A DNA stretch of 64,000 bases from Owenia fusiformis (GCA_903813345.2 CAIIXF020000012.1:24690184-24754183); one strand, 5' to 3'. Positions 23,504 through 36,444 are shown, counted from the stretch's first letter. Notes: generated by a model not told the origin, from the letters alone. Numbers and translations: made by a program.

Positions 23504-23969
23504 TGGATACGACTTTTAGCGGTGACAGATGCAAAAGGTAATTCGAAATACCAGAATGTCGAGGCTCTTCAGACGCTTGCAGTAGGTCTCCAATATAAAG
23601 TGGGAAGAACTAAATAAGAGTAGATGACTTATAGTGTCAAGAGCCTATTTTTTCCAAAAGAATTCAGTTAAACGTCGACCGAAAACAATAGCCTTGTTTG
23701 ATTATAATTATGTTGTCCTATTTCAGACCTTTTGTAGATTTGTGGTTAAATCAGTTGACCCGATTTCAGAATGTTGGCGAAAGTAATGGAAAAATATGCT
23801 TTTAGAACATTTTTTATCGAATTTCAGTAATATAATAAGACAGGTTTTATACCAATACATTACAATGTATGGAAAGAAAAGTTTATCATGTATTTGAAAA
23901 TATAAACATATTACTCTGTAACCAAATTGCTGAAACTACACATTTAACTTAAAATACAACATTTTTCAG

Positions 23970-24119
23970 ATGGCAGCATCAGTAACAGTAACACCTCTTA
24001 TTGAGGAGCTTGACCTCAGTGTCATCAGTGTTGGCGCAGAAGAGGAAATGCATATTATGTCCCTGGATGAAAACAGAAATGAACTGGATAAAGTTTGTCA
24101 GTCTACCCCTACCGCATAC
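23970..24119 (+). CDS. Candidate exon, unidentified protein
   Basis: A good acceptor (ACATTTTTCAG, ending 23969) is followed directly by an ATG-starting open frame, MAASVTVTPLIEELDLSVIS and onward, ending SLDENRNELDKVCQ and STP. Composition is balanced, with acidic and leucine-rich helix-like sequence, unlike the lysine/asparagine-rich frames of the surrounding AT-rich DNA, so a real exon is plausible. I do not recognise the family. The frame runs into the 162-bp duplicated segment at 24120 and stops at 24194. After the duplicate, at 24282-24336, GGSYKLRFGDLVQ ends at a consensus-like donor (CAG|GTTAGC) but in another frame. It may be an exon disrupted by the duplication. Confidence 0.4.
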
Positions 24120-24281
24120 ACTCGTATTCTACACCGCTCACATTCGGATAAATTCCTATCATGTACCGCATTCACTCCTATTCTACACCGGTAACATTCC
24201 GATCACATCAATCAGTGGGCCGTGTTACACTCGTTTCCATGTCATTTCACAAGCGTATCCTCTGGGAAAAGATAAATCCTT
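24120..24281 (+). repeat. 162-bp direct duplication, right copy
   Basis: Second copy of 23342-23503, differing at only a few positions, lying within or just after the candidate exon. High identity implies a recent event. Confidence 0.85.
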
Positions 24282-24336
24282 CTCTTGCTCACTCTACGGG
24301 GGATCATATAAACTGAGATTTGGAGATCTTGTTCAG
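24282..24336 (+). other. Possible exon end before a splice donor
   Basis: Open sequence reading LYGGSYKLRFGDLVQ is followed by CAG|GTTAGC. It is out of frame with 23970-24119. Function unknown; listed because of its donor and non-repeat composition. Confidence 0.25.
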
Positions 24337-25028
24337 GTTAGCCATAAAAAGGTTTGGGATTTGTTTTTTTCTACTGTGATATTAATGATTTGGCTCTAAG
24401 GCGAGAAATCTGTACTTTCTGATTGATATTCCATTATGAACAGTTACATTGCTAAAATAGCTCATGTTTAACATTTTTTGTTACATTACTATTAAATACA
24501 GCATAAACTATATTCAACAAACACAATTTCAAAAAGGATAGAAGTTAACCTTTATTTTCCATTTTTAAGCAGCTGTGCCTCTCATGACTTTCCAAAACAG
24601 GTCATATTCGTAGCCAAAGAACCGGTCATACTCCATATACTGTACGTGGAAACTCTAGTAGCCCGTGTTTATGCATCAAACTTTTTCATTTGTGTAGTTT
24701 CTCGCAGTGCTATTCTACTATTATGAAAATAAAAATGCATTTGCGTAAAGGATAGAACCAAATTTGTCACAGAACACAGCAATAAAAAAAAACACCAAAG
24801 AGTACAACAGTTATAAAGAACATATTTTAAACACACTTGTATCCTGATGGATATGGCGCACATTCCTCATTTTCCATTGGTCAGCAGGCCTCGCGCTTAA
24901 CTTTTTTTATCAGGTAGTTGTTTCACTACTTACTGAATTTTCCAGGTAGCTATTATTTGAGAGAACCAGATAGTGAAGATTTCGATCTTTATTCTTATGA
25001 CTTACCAGCGCAATAATAATATATTACA
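24337..25028. other. Gene-less stretch
   Basis: AT-rich; nothing recognised. Confidence 0.35.
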
Positions 25029-25229
25029 CTGTAGTGATCTCCCCAGCAGCATTTGCGCTGCACCCACTTGAGATTTTGGTAATAGGCATGCACCCACCTG
25101 AGAATCAATTTGCACCCACTTAAAAATGAGAAAAACGTGAAAAATAGGAATATTTTTCCAAATTTGGTCTAAATTGTGAAATAAAAATTTTGCACCCACT
25201 TGAGATAAAATCCTGGGGAGAACACTGCA
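25029..25229. mobile_element. Small repeat with TGCACCCACTTGAG units
   Basis: The outer ends GTAGTGATCTCCCCA and TGGGGAGAACACTGCAC are inverted. Inside, TGCACCCACYTGAG is repeated four times. Fragments of the same family occur at 1715-1745 and 9711-9743. Confidence 0.6.
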
Positions 25230-25829
25230 CTCTCTATTAGATATATGGAAGAAGTAAAAAATCCCCGGGAATTTCATGTATGGCAAAGTTTTCTTGCCAA
25301 ATATGACTAATTTGCAACATCAATGGAATGAGAGTTTACGGTAAAGATCGCTAAATGAACCAAGAATCAATAAACAAATAAAATCAATAAACAATATTGC
25401 AAAATTCCCTAGTGGAGCCCCGCGAATTGAATGATATGTTTTCCCCGATTATCTTTATTATTTCTGCTAGAGACCGTTCGATATCGATCTAATATTATAC
25501 TGAAAGATATTTGTTCAATGATAGATCTTCATTTTCCATGTAAAAGTCGTAAGAATAACGAGAAATGTTAGAAAGAAAGAGGAAACGTCAAACTAAAGTT
25601 CATGACCTTGACCGTCATGTTGACATGTGCAAAAAAGCTGCGCGAAAGACTACTTGGTTGAATGGGGAAACGACTCTAAATTTGAACATTTCTTTCATTC
25701 ATTTCAGCCTATTTTGAGATAATATTAGTTTAGAGTTGTGTGAAAAGGACCTACTGATACATATTTATCGGGAGGATGCATCGAATTACAACATGTGTCA
25801 TTTTTGTCACGTTTTAGTGTGAGTACTCT
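25230..25829. other. Gene-less stretch
   Basis: No exon or repeat recognised. Confidence 0.35.
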
Positions 25830-26681
25830 GACGTGTCGCAAAAAGGTGACGCATTTGTTTTTTAAGGGTATCGCGTGAATGTAACTTTGATTCCCCGGAT
25901 TATAAGATAATATTCTAATTAAAGTTATATATCATTTTAAAGCTGTTTCGATGAAGTTTTTAGATCAACTACACTCCGTTCACGATTCTTGCGCGTTCTT
26001 TTTTAAAAAGGAGTTTTTACCAAAACACCTCGCAAATATCCCCTGTTGACACGTTACATTTTGAATTATTTTTCGTCTTTAAAAGCTCATAACTCAAACA
26101 ATATATGACTATTATGCTTATTTTTCGTCTTGATAAAGGTAGATGGAAGTTTTATTTCAAAGGATGAATTTTAGTAAGCGTCCCATATTGTGACGTCATA
26201 GAGTTTGAAAAATAGAATCTGTTGACAGCGACCTTTTTTGCTCATTTTTTGTTACCTTCAACTTTTGAGGTGTACATTAAACAAAAAATACGAGATCAAT
26301 TTTTAATAAATCATACATGATTATTTTGTTCTTATACTCTAGTTTATTAATAAATAGTTGATTTTGTTCGCAAAAGTATGTGTTTTCTGTTGTATGTAGA
26401 AAAGTGGAGGACGAAAGGTTTTCAAAATTCATTAAAATAAGGCTAATTTACGCCATTCGCCTATTTTCCTAATTGATTCGTATTTTATGATGCTCCTATC
26501 CCATTGTTAATACATATACGATATCAGAGTTATTCGCCTTAAATATTTTAAGATATAGAAGCAAATGTGGAGGACGAAAGGATTTCCATATGTGTACATT
26601 TTTCTCAAAAAACGTCACATTCTGTGGTGTTAAAAAGCGAAAATGTGTAACAATGTGTGCGCGACCTTTTTGCGACACGTC
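25830..26681. mobile_element. 852-bp TIR element, 3-bp TSD
   Basis: GACGTGTCGCAAAAAGGT at the left and its reverse complement ending at 26681 form the TIRs; TCT flanks both sides (25827-25829, 26682-26684). Two internal direct copies of GTGGAGGACGAAAGG lie at about 26405 and 26567. No transposase frame. Confidence 0.75.
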
Positions 26682-27008
26682 TCTATTATCGCTCACTTCA
26701 TTTCTCAGAAGTTCGATCTTTTTTCTTACCGAATCTTCGGGTCTGGCTGTGTTATAAATATTTTCCAGAGTTTCTCACGTTTAGGCCCATGGGCGTTTAT
26801 CTGAAAAAGGTGTATGAAAACGTTTTTTCCCTCTTTGTGAAACCCCATGGGCATTTATTTAAGATACTTCAGAAACTCACAGTGAGTGAAAACATTGAGA
26901 AAAGGACTAAAATTGAAGTGGCAAACAGAGCAGAGAATAGAGGTGAATTTGACAACTCATTTGTCACACATTTCCTTGAAATTTTATGTTTATGATATAT
27001 CTTTGCAG
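26682..27008. other. Presumed intron sequence before an ATP synthase exon
   Basis: Holds two CCCATGGGC-type motifs (26786, 26843). It ends in a pyrimidine-containing acceptor TATCTTTGCAG at 27008. Confidence 0.4.
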
Positions 27009-27157
27009 TCCCCATGGCAGTAGAGGAGCAGGTAGCCATCATATTCTCTGCAGTTGAAGATAAGCTGACGAAGTTGACATCCGGCAAAATTGCAGATACA
27101 AAAGAAGGAAAACTACAGAATGTGTTCTAAAATTCCCTCCATGGATTCAAAACCTGA
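27009..27157 (+). pseudogene. ATP5F1A: ATP synthase F1 subunit alpha, last exon, broken
   Basis: Follows an intron acceptor (TTTGCAG, 27002-27008). Two bases finish a split codon, then the frame reads P-MAVEEQVAIIFSAV, the C-terminal-domain motif of mitochondrial F1 alpha (the rotor-facing catalytic head subunit of ATP synthase). DKLTKL follows, then SGKIADTKEGKLQNVF, a stop (TAA, 27128-27130), and in the same frame NSLHGFKT and a second stop (27155-27157). The family ends with a GKI...KL..IV.NFL.GF pattern, so the first stop falls at one residue of an otherwise aligned tail. About 30 residues between the two blocks are missing compared with usual alpha subunits. Retained splice site means a genomic duplicate, not a processed copy. 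No other alpha exon was found nearby. Confidence 0.75.
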
Positions 27158-27567
27158 ATATAGTTCATTCTATAATGAACATGAACTAAGAGAATTAGTT
27201 CCAAATGACACTGCCAGTCTTCCTGATTTGTTTCAATGAAAAAATTAAATAGACAGTGGATAATATGTGCAGTAGTATGATCTTTTGGAGTAGCTCAACA
27301 AATTACAATGATTTGTGTTATGTTATGCAGTAAATCTTGGCCCATCAAGTATTGGGAGATTGAGGTATCTCTTGGAGCTGTCTGCTATACTACACTGCTG
27401 TGATACTGTACTACATACACAACACTGTCTAATAGCATAATTGTTAGTTTGAACCTTTGAGCCATGGAATAAGCTTCTGATAAGAATGTCTAGATCATTA
27501 TTTGTCATTGAGAGAACATAGAATAGAATCTTTACATTTGAGAAATATTACCATACACATGGATTAA
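27158..27567. other. Gene-less stretch
   Basis: Could include 3' untranslated sequence of the parent gene of the broken exon; no polyadenylation site can be assigned with confidence. Confidence 0.3.
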
Positions 27568-27800
27568 CCTCAGAGTTCAAAGATGACTACATTTATAATG
27601 TAAACATGTATTGAGATGACGTACAGTTGGTACACCTCTGATTGGTCCAAATCGATAAACAAAAATGGCGGATTCAAATTTTCTAATAACATCATGGCTT
27701 GGATTTTCACATCAAGATAAAGAAAAGCGTAATGCATATGCTTACATCCATTAAAACATCACGACGACGTGTAATATTAGAAAACTAACTCGTGAGAAGG
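27568..27800 (-). repeat. Dispersed repeat, reverse member
   Basis: Reverse-complement relative of 19195-19470, including CTCTGATTGGTCCAAA and TTTTCACATCAAGAT. Confidence 0.55.
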
Positions 27801-28333
27801 ATGTGTCCGGATATATGCCCTTTTGGTCCCTCAGTCAAATGTATGTGAAATATGGTTTTATTACTGTCCTAGTTATATTTGATAAGTATATTTACTTTTT
27901 CACGAGTTTTGATGCAAAATTAACCCCCTGCTGAGAGTCAGAATAATTATCTGAACAAATAAAGAGGGTCATTATAATAGAAAAAACACCAATGGCAACA
28001 TGTATGACATACAAAGAAGAAATAACTTAAGACCCATGAAGAATTAAAAAGAAAATCATATTTTTGAAATGTATTTTAGGATTAAAATTTTTTTCAAATT
28101 TTTGAATTACCCGCCAGTTTAATTTGAAGGGGGAAAAACAAGATGGCTGCCATTTGATGTAAGAAATATCAGAAAAAAAGTTGCTTCACTTTTAGTTTTG
28201 CACAATGAGCACAGTTTTCCGGTTTAGGTTTTTTTGACTGATTCCGACTCTTCATCACCAGAGTCATGTATAGAGATTATAATATTGAAACCAAAATGTT
28301 GTACTCAGCATGAATTTGACTGAAATATGTGTA
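27801..28333. other. Gene-less stretch
   Basis: AT-rich, nothing recognised. Confidence 0.35.
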
Positions 28334-28726
28334 AAGGACGATTCTCGGTTTGGAGAACGAAGTTCATCAATCTAAATGAGCATTATTCCTGCTTCGGACA
28401 AATTTGATTTTTTTTACATAATATAGATTTAAATGTCCTCTTTTGAATAGTCATTATTTAATTTGGGTAATATTTCTAGATTTTTCGCAAAAAAATATAC
28501 GCGCAGTCCACTGATGAACTTCTTTCCCCAAATCGAGACTTGTATTTTGTTGAATCGGTCTTATTGAGCGATATCCCTGCTTCAGACCAATTTGTTATTT
28601 TTACATCTTGTACTTTTAAATGTCCTCATTTGAATATTCATAGTTTAATGTGGGTAATATTTCTATATTTTTCATTAAAAAAATTATTAGCCCAAGAGAC
28701 TGTTCTCCAAACCAAGAATCGTCCTT
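28334..28726. mobile_element. 393-bp MITE with internal duplication
   Basis: The TIR AAGGACGATTCTYGGTTTGG at the left is matched in reverse at the right end (to 28726). The interior contains two direct copies of a ~110-bp block, each with CCTGCTTC, TTAAATGTCCTC, TTTGAATA and GGGTAATATTTCTA, about 183 bp apart. No clear target duplication. Confidence 0.65.
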
Positions 28727-29574
28727 CACCAACACAACTGAAGTCTCAAAACTGGATGCTCAGTAACTTTGAGTGACTATAATCCCTTGATTACCCAGAT
28801 AAACACCAATTCACTTATCTAGAAATACCATTCAATGTATGTACAAAGAAAGTACGCACTATTTTGGAGGATATGTTTCAAAGTTTTTGTATAAATAATT
28901 CATTTAATATTTGCCTTTGATTTGTCTTTGATGCCAATATTCTTCATCAATTGTGATACAAATTGAAATTTTTGTAATCTCAGAATAGAAGGATAAGATA
29001 TTGAAGTTTAATAATATGTGTGATTGAGTTGGTTTATCAGACATTACAATTTTCAATATTTTCTAAGTCTATACCCAAACTCATGGTAGGTGGTAGGCAG
29101 GAGACTAATATATCAGTCATCGCTAAAGCTCTGGGGGTCCACCCCTCTTTTTCAGAATTGATCTCCACAAAATACATATTACTGAGTATTTGTTCCATAG
29201 CCTAGCATATTATGAATGAATATTATTTGGTACTATATAACTGCACTTTATCTTAATTTTTAGAATTAAAACCATGTCAGCATGCTGGCATGTCAGCGTC
29301 ATGATTTTATGATTACTAGTATTGATGAAATGAAATAAATGAATAATTGGATTAAACGGTCAGCCTATATTGTTGAGAAATTATTTACTACATATAATTT
29401 TTTCCACAATATTTCCTAAAATAAGTTCATTTTCCGTGTGAAACTCCTGTGCACAGATCTATGGCAGTATACCAGTATACGGATATAGCAATGGGGGAAA
29501 AGAGTCTTGTTACGTGGAACAGGGAAGGTTCGTGAAAACGCCAGGAAAACACGAACGGGTAGGGGGGTTTTGTA
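28727..29574. other. Gene-less stretch
   Basis: AT-rich. A short doubled 'catgtcagcatgctggcatgtcagcg' palindrome is near 29275. Nothing coding recognised. Confidence 0.35.
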
Positions 29575-29817
29575 GGGTAAAGAACCGCGAGTTGTTTGTA
29601 GAATGATACACTTTAAAACATTTAATTGACTTTAAGATTGCACCATATAATCCCCAAAAATATCTCATTTTTAAGTATTATCTATGGATTAACACCCAAG
29701 TATTGTTACATAGTGTTTTAAAGTGTATTGATGTTTTTAGATGAAAAACACAAGTGGAATGCATCAACAAGCTCCCTAGATTCATTCTACAAACAACTCG
29801 CGGTCCTTTAAATACCC
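29575..29817. mobile_element. 243-bp inverted-repeat element
   Basis: GGGTAAAGAACCGCGAGTTG at 29575 is inverted at CAACTCGCGGTCCTTTAAAT (ending near 29817). A second inner inverted pair, ACACTTTAAAACA and TGTTTTAAAGTGT, is nested within. Non-coding. Confidence 0.65.
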
Positions 29818-30924
29818 ACGAAATAAATGTGCTTTTTCGGCAGTAAGTATTGTATTCGAATATTTCGCTTCCTTTCAATTATTAAATAAATAAAGTCGAT
29901 GCACTATTGATTTTCCTAAGGGCAAGGAGGATTGCCTCCCAGAGTGCAATATCCATATTCTGTCTCATATATGGGAATGTGCTTCAAAATTCGAATTCCA
30001 ACAGCCGCCATTTTGTTCACTTCAACATTTGGATCGTGAATTTTGGTCTTATTTCCTATCAAAACATTCCAAAACTGAAATTATTGGAGTCAACCCTCCT
30101 TGCACGTCGACGTTGTGCAAACTGCTACAAATTATAAAAGGTGCAATATGCGGTCAGCGTCACTGATCCATACGCTAAGCGGCTGACAGACTAAGGATGC
30201 ACAATTTACAAATTATGGCTATTAGGTGAGTGGCTCCTCGGAACATAATGCTGAAATTACCAGTACAATGTTTTTCAAAAACAATCTGTCGAGATAGTGT
30301 TTTCGAAAATTTATATCTGCATAGCCTGATAGCGGTTTTATTGGATGATTTTTAATTGGTGTTGACTTAGGGGCGTCGGGCAGAATTGTTGAATTGAAAC
30401 CGGGCATAGAAGGCATTCACAGCTCATCCGAGACTAAACAGGGGTCATTATGCTTTGAATGAATATGTATACGTGAGCTGATCATTTTCGAATAAAACAT
30501 GCCTTCGAAATAATTCGCTTAATTCGGATATTTATTCATCGTCGTGATATCCGGTGTCCGGTCTTGATATACAACCGATTTAAATACAGAGCGAGCAATG
30601 ATTGCACATTTATACAATGAATTCCCTCATTCGACAAATCGAGAAATGGAGACGGCCGCCGACCTCACAACGTAAAATTAAAAGCCGGGTATTTTGACTT
30701 TCATTGTTCAAAGTTGGAAAAGAATTCTTACTGATGTCCAACCATGCTTCAATTAATGCGCTAAAACGAGTCACATTTACGCATTTGGCGTGAAGAACGG
30801 TAACACGTAACCTGGTTTTATTGGCTGCACTCCATCGGATCATATGTAATAAGTCCATCAATGTGATGTGCTTGTGTACGTAGCTTGTGATACTCTTTTA
30901 TGTTGTATTAGATTCATACTGAAT
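29818..30924. other. Gene-less stretch
   Basis: Short frames on both strands (76 codons at 29907-30137, 83 codons reversed at 30610-30861) lack recognisable motifs. Nothing else identified. Confidence 0.35.
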
Positions 30925-31812
30925 CATTAATGCATATTGACCGAGATATGGCCATGAACAAATACATACGCGTATCAAATCTAATCTTGGTTTAAAAATC
31001 GAGAAATACGACGTCGTCATTGGTTTGCGGTAAAAGCCATGATTTTTCACTCGTCGTTACAGAAAGTTGGCAGAAATTTGTCTTCAGAGGTTTCAGAAAA
31101 AAACAATTGTACCATTGGAGAGAGCTCATTGTGGGTTAAATGTAGAGTGAAAAACATTTTTTAACTCGACGAGATTTAATAGCCCAATTAACGCGCGAAT
31201 GTGATACACATTTGTGCATTTTCAGTGAATTTCTGTGAAAAAATGTTTTACACGTTTGTACCCGTAGCTGGGTGGTATTTAATCGGGTCGAAATAACGTA
31301 TCCATATGCGCATTGCCCTTGAAATAAGCTTTCATTAACTATAAAAATGATCATTCAATGACGAATATTGACCGAGACATGGCCATGAACAAATACATAC
31401 GCGTATCAAATCTAATCTTGGTATAAAAATCGAGAAATACGACGTCATTGGTTTGCGGGAAAAAACATGATTTTCACTCGTCGTTACAGAAAGTTGGCAG
31501 AAATTTGTCTCCAGGGGTTTCAGAAAAAAAACAATTGTACCATTGGAAAGAGCTTGATGTGGGCTAAATGATGAGTGAAAAACATTTTTTAACCCGACTT
31601 GTTTTAATAGCCTATTTAACCCGCGAAAATGATACACATTTCTGCATTTTTAATGAAAAATATGTCAAAACTTAAGCGCCCGTAGCTGGCTGGTATTTTA
31701 TCTGACCAAAATAATAAATTCACATACATAATGCCCTGGTTATAAGCTTTCATTAATTATCAAATTTATAATATAATGATAAATATTTACTGAGATATTA
31801 TCGATTAGAAAT
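30925..31812. repeat. 431-bp tandem repeat next to the satellite
   Basis: GAYATGGCCATGAACAAATA occurs at 30945 and, 431 bp later, at 31375. The two units align throughout (CACTCGTCGTTACAGAAAGT, CCCGTAGCTGG, TAAGCTTTCATTAA). The start of a third, truncated unit is at about 31785. Unrelated in sequence to the 186-bp satellite that follows within about 75 bp. Confidence 0.8.
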
Positions 31813-34800
31813 GCATGTATAGTGACTGATCACTGTAGATTACTTCGCGATTTTGCCAATGGAAATGACGTCTTGGATTTCCTGGTGGGTCCGAAAATTG
31901 ACATTCAGTACATAGCCCAAAGTAAATCAGACTTGTATGACAAATTAGATACTCAATATCTCATGATTAGTATGACCAATCAACACGTCCTCGGTAGGAA
32001 AAATGTCAAAATGTATCCTGAAACATCTCACTAAATAACAAATATCATGCTGTCACCAGCGTTACGTACGACTGGTCCGAAAATTGACATTTCCTCCAGA
32101 GCACAAACTGCATCATAGATTTAAGACGAATTAGATATCAAATATATCACGAACGGGAACATCATTCATTAAATCCATTCAAGAGCATACTCCAAAATAT
32201 ATACTTAAACGTCTCACAAAATTGCAAAGGACTGGCATGTACCAGTGTGACGTACGACTCTTCGGAAAATTGACATTTCGTCAAGAGCGCAAATTGCATA
32301 AGCGATTAAGACGAATTGGATATTATATATCCCCCTAACAGAGAAGTCAATCGATACATCCCTTTTTTGGCAAACGTGAAAATATATACATTAACGTCTC
32401 ACAATATATCAAACTAGTCGCTGCTACCAGTGCGATGTACAGCTGGTCCGAAAATTGACATTCCGTACATAGCCCAAAGTAAATCAGACTTGTATGACAA
32501 ATTAGAAACTCAATATCTCATGAATAGTAAGGCCAACCAACATGTCCTCGGTAGGTAAAATGTCAAAATGTATCCTGAAACATCTCACTAAATAACGAAT
32601 ATCATGCTGTCACCAGCGTTACGTACGACTGGTCCGAAAATTGACATTTCCTCCAGAGCACAAACTGCATTATAGATTTAAGACGAATTAGATATAAAAT
32701 ATATCACAAACGAGAACATCATTCATTAAATCCATTCAAGCGCATACTTCAAAATATATACTTAAACATCTCACAAAATTGCAAAGGACTGGCATGTACC
32801 AGTGTGACGTACAAGAGCGCAAATTGCATAAGCTATTTAAGACGAATTGGATATTATATATCCCCCTAACAGAGAAGTCAATCGAAACATCCCTCCTTTG
32901 GCAAACGTAAAAATACATACATAAACGTCTCACAATATATCAAACTAGTCGCTGCTACCAGTGCGATGTACAGCTGGTCCAAAAATTGACATTCCGTACA
33001 TAGCCCAAAGTAAATCAGACTTGTATGACGATTTAGATACTCAATATCTCATGAATAGAATCACCAATCAACAAGTCCTCGGTAGGGCGCAAATGTAAAA
33101 ATGTATCTTGAAACATCTCACTTAATAAGAAATATCATGCTGCCACCAGCGTTACGTACGACTGGTCCGAAAATTGACATTTCCTCCAGAGCACAAACTG
33201 CATCATAGATTTAAGACGAATTAGATATAAAATATATCACGAACGGGAACATCATTCATTAAATCCATTCAAGAGCATACTCCAAAATATATACTTAAAC
33301 GTCTCATAAAATTGCAAAGGACTGGCATGTACCAGTGTGACGTACGACTGGTCGGAAAATTGACATTTCGTCAAGAGCGCAAATTGCATAAGCGATTTGA
33401 GACGAATTGGATATTATATATCCCTCTAACAGAGAAGTCAATCAATACATCCCTCCTTTGGCAAACGTAAAGATATTTACATAAACGTCTCACAATATAT
33501 CAAAATAGTCACTGCTACCAGTGCGATGTACAGCTGGTCCGAAAATTGACATTCCGTACATAGCCCAAAGTAAATCAGACTTGTATCACAAATTAGATAC
33601 TCAATATCTCATGAATAGTATGACCAATCAACAATTCCTCGATAGGGCAAATGTCAAAATGTATCCTAAAACATCTCACTAAATAACAAATATCATGCTG
33701 TCACCAGCGTTACGTACGACTGGTCCGAAAATTGACATTTCCTCTAGAGCACAAACTGCATCATAGATTTAAGACGAATTAGATATAAAATATATCACGG
33801 ACGGGAACATTATTCATTAAATCCATTCGAGAGCACACTCCAAAATATATACTTAAACGTCTCACAAAATTGCAAAGGACTGGCATGTACCAGTGTGACG
33901 TACGACTCTTCGGAAAATTGACATTTCGTCAAGAGCGCAAATTGCATAAGCGATTTAAGACGAATTGGATATTATATATCTCCCTAACAGAGAAGTCAAT
34001 CGATACATCCCTCCTTTGGCAAAAGTAAAAATATATACATAAACGTCTCACAATATATCAAACTAGTCACTGCTACCAGTGCGATGTACAGCTGGTCCGA
34101 AAATTGACATTCAGTACATAGCCCAAAGTAAATCAGACTTGTATGACAAATAAGACACTCAATATATCATGAATAGAATGACCAATCAACAAGTCCTCGG
34201 TTGGGCAAATGTCAAAATGTATCCTGAAACATCTCATTAAATAACAAATATCATGCTGCCACCAGCGTTACGTACGACTGGTCCGAAAATTGACATTTCC
34301 TCCAGAGCACAAACTGCATCATAGATTTAAGACGAATTAGATATAGAATATATCACGAACGGGAACATCATTCATTAAATCCATTCAAGAGCATACTCCA
34401 AAATAAATATTTAAACGTCTCACAAAATTGCAAAGGACTGGCATGTACCAGTGTGACGTACGACTGGTCGGAAAATTGACATTTCGTCAAGAGCACAAAT
34501 TGCATAAGCGATTTTAGACAAATTTGATATTATATATCCCCCTAACAGAGAAGTCAATCGATACATCCCTCCCTTGGCAAACGTAAAAATATATACATTA
34601 ACGTCTCACAATATATCAAACTAGTCGCTGCTACCAGTGCGATGTACAGCTGGTCCGAAAATTGACATTCCGTGCATAGCCCAAAGTAAAGCAGACTTGT
34701 ATGACAAATTAGATATTAATATCTCATGAATAGAATGACCAATCAACAAGTCCTCGGTAGGGCAAATGTAAAAATGTATCCTAAAACATCTCACTAAATA

Positions 34801-36444
34801 ACAAATATCATGCTGTCACCAGCGTTACGTACGACTGGTCCGAAAATTGACATTTCCTCCAGAGCACAAACTGCATCATCGATTTAAGACGAATTAGATA
34901 TAAAATATATCACCATATATCATCATTCATTAAATCCATTCAAGAGCATAGTCTCAAATATATACTTAAACCTGACTTAAACGTCTCACAAAATTGCAAA
35001 GGACTGGCATGTAACAGTGTGACGTACGACTGGTCGGAAAATTGACATTTCGTCAAGAGCGCAAATTGCATAAGCGATTTAAGACGAATTGGATATTATA
35101 TATCCCCCTAACAGAGAAGTCAATCGATACATCCCTCCTTTGGCAAAAGTAAAAATATATACATAAACGTCTCATAATATATCAAACTAGTCACTGCTAC
35201 CAGTGCGATGTACAGCTGGTCCGAAAATTGACATTCCGAACATAGCCCAAAGTAAATCAGACTTGTATGACAAATAAGACACTCAATATATCATCAATAG
35301 AATAAACAATCAACAAGTCCTCGATAGGGCAAATGTAAAAATGTATCCTGAAACATCTCACTAAATAACAAATATCATGCTGCCACCAGCGCTACGTACG
35401 ACTGGTCCGAAAATTGACATTTCCTCCAGAGCACAAACTGCATCATCGATTTAAGACGAATTAGATATAAAATATATCACGAACGGGAACATCATTCATT
35501 AAATCCATTCAAAAGCATACTCCAAAATATATACTTAAACGTCTCACAAAATCGCAAAGGATTGGCATGTACCAGTGTGACGTACGACTGGTCTGGAAAT
35601 TGACATTTCGTCAAGAGCGCAAATTGCATAAGCGATTTAAGACGAATTGGATATTATATATCCCCCTAACAGAGAAGTCAATCGATACATCCCTCCTTTG
35701 GCAAACGTAAAAATATATACATAAACGTCTCACAATATATCAAACTAGTCACTGCTACCAGTGCGATGTACAGCTGGTCCGAAAATTGACATTCCGTACA
35801 TAGCCCAAAGTAAATCAGACTTGTATGACAAATTAGATACTCAATATCTCATGAAAAGAATGACCAATCAACAAGTCCTCGGTAGGGAAAATGTAAAAAT
35901 GTATCCTGAAACATCTCACTAAATAACAAATATCATGCTGCCACCAGCGTTACGTACGACTGGTCCGAAAATTGACATTTCCGCCAGAGCACAAACTGCA
36001 TCATAGATTTAAGACGAATTAGATATAGAGTATATCACGAACGGGAACATCATTCATTAAATCCATTCAAAAGCATACTCCAAAATATATACTTAAACGT
36101 CTCACAAAATCGCAAAGGATTGGCATGTACCAGTGTGACGTACGACTCTTCGGAAAATTGACATTTCGTCAAGAGCGCAAATTGCATAAGCGATTTAAGA
36201 CAAATTGGATATTATATATCCCCCTAACAGATAGAGAAGTCAATCGATACTTCCCTCCTTTGGCAAACGTAAAAAGCGATGTACAGCTGGTCCGAAAATT
36301 GACATTCCGTACATAGCCCAAAGTAAATCAGACTTGTATGACAAATTAGATACTCAATATCTCATGAAAATAATGACCAATCAACAAGTCCTCGGTAGGG
36401 AAAATGTAAAAATGTATCCTGAAACATCTCACTAAATAACAAAT

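Noticed and set aside
24001-24399. 132-codon open frame as a gene
   Set aside because: Its middle is the 162-bp duplicated segment; only the parts at either end look exon-like, in different frames.
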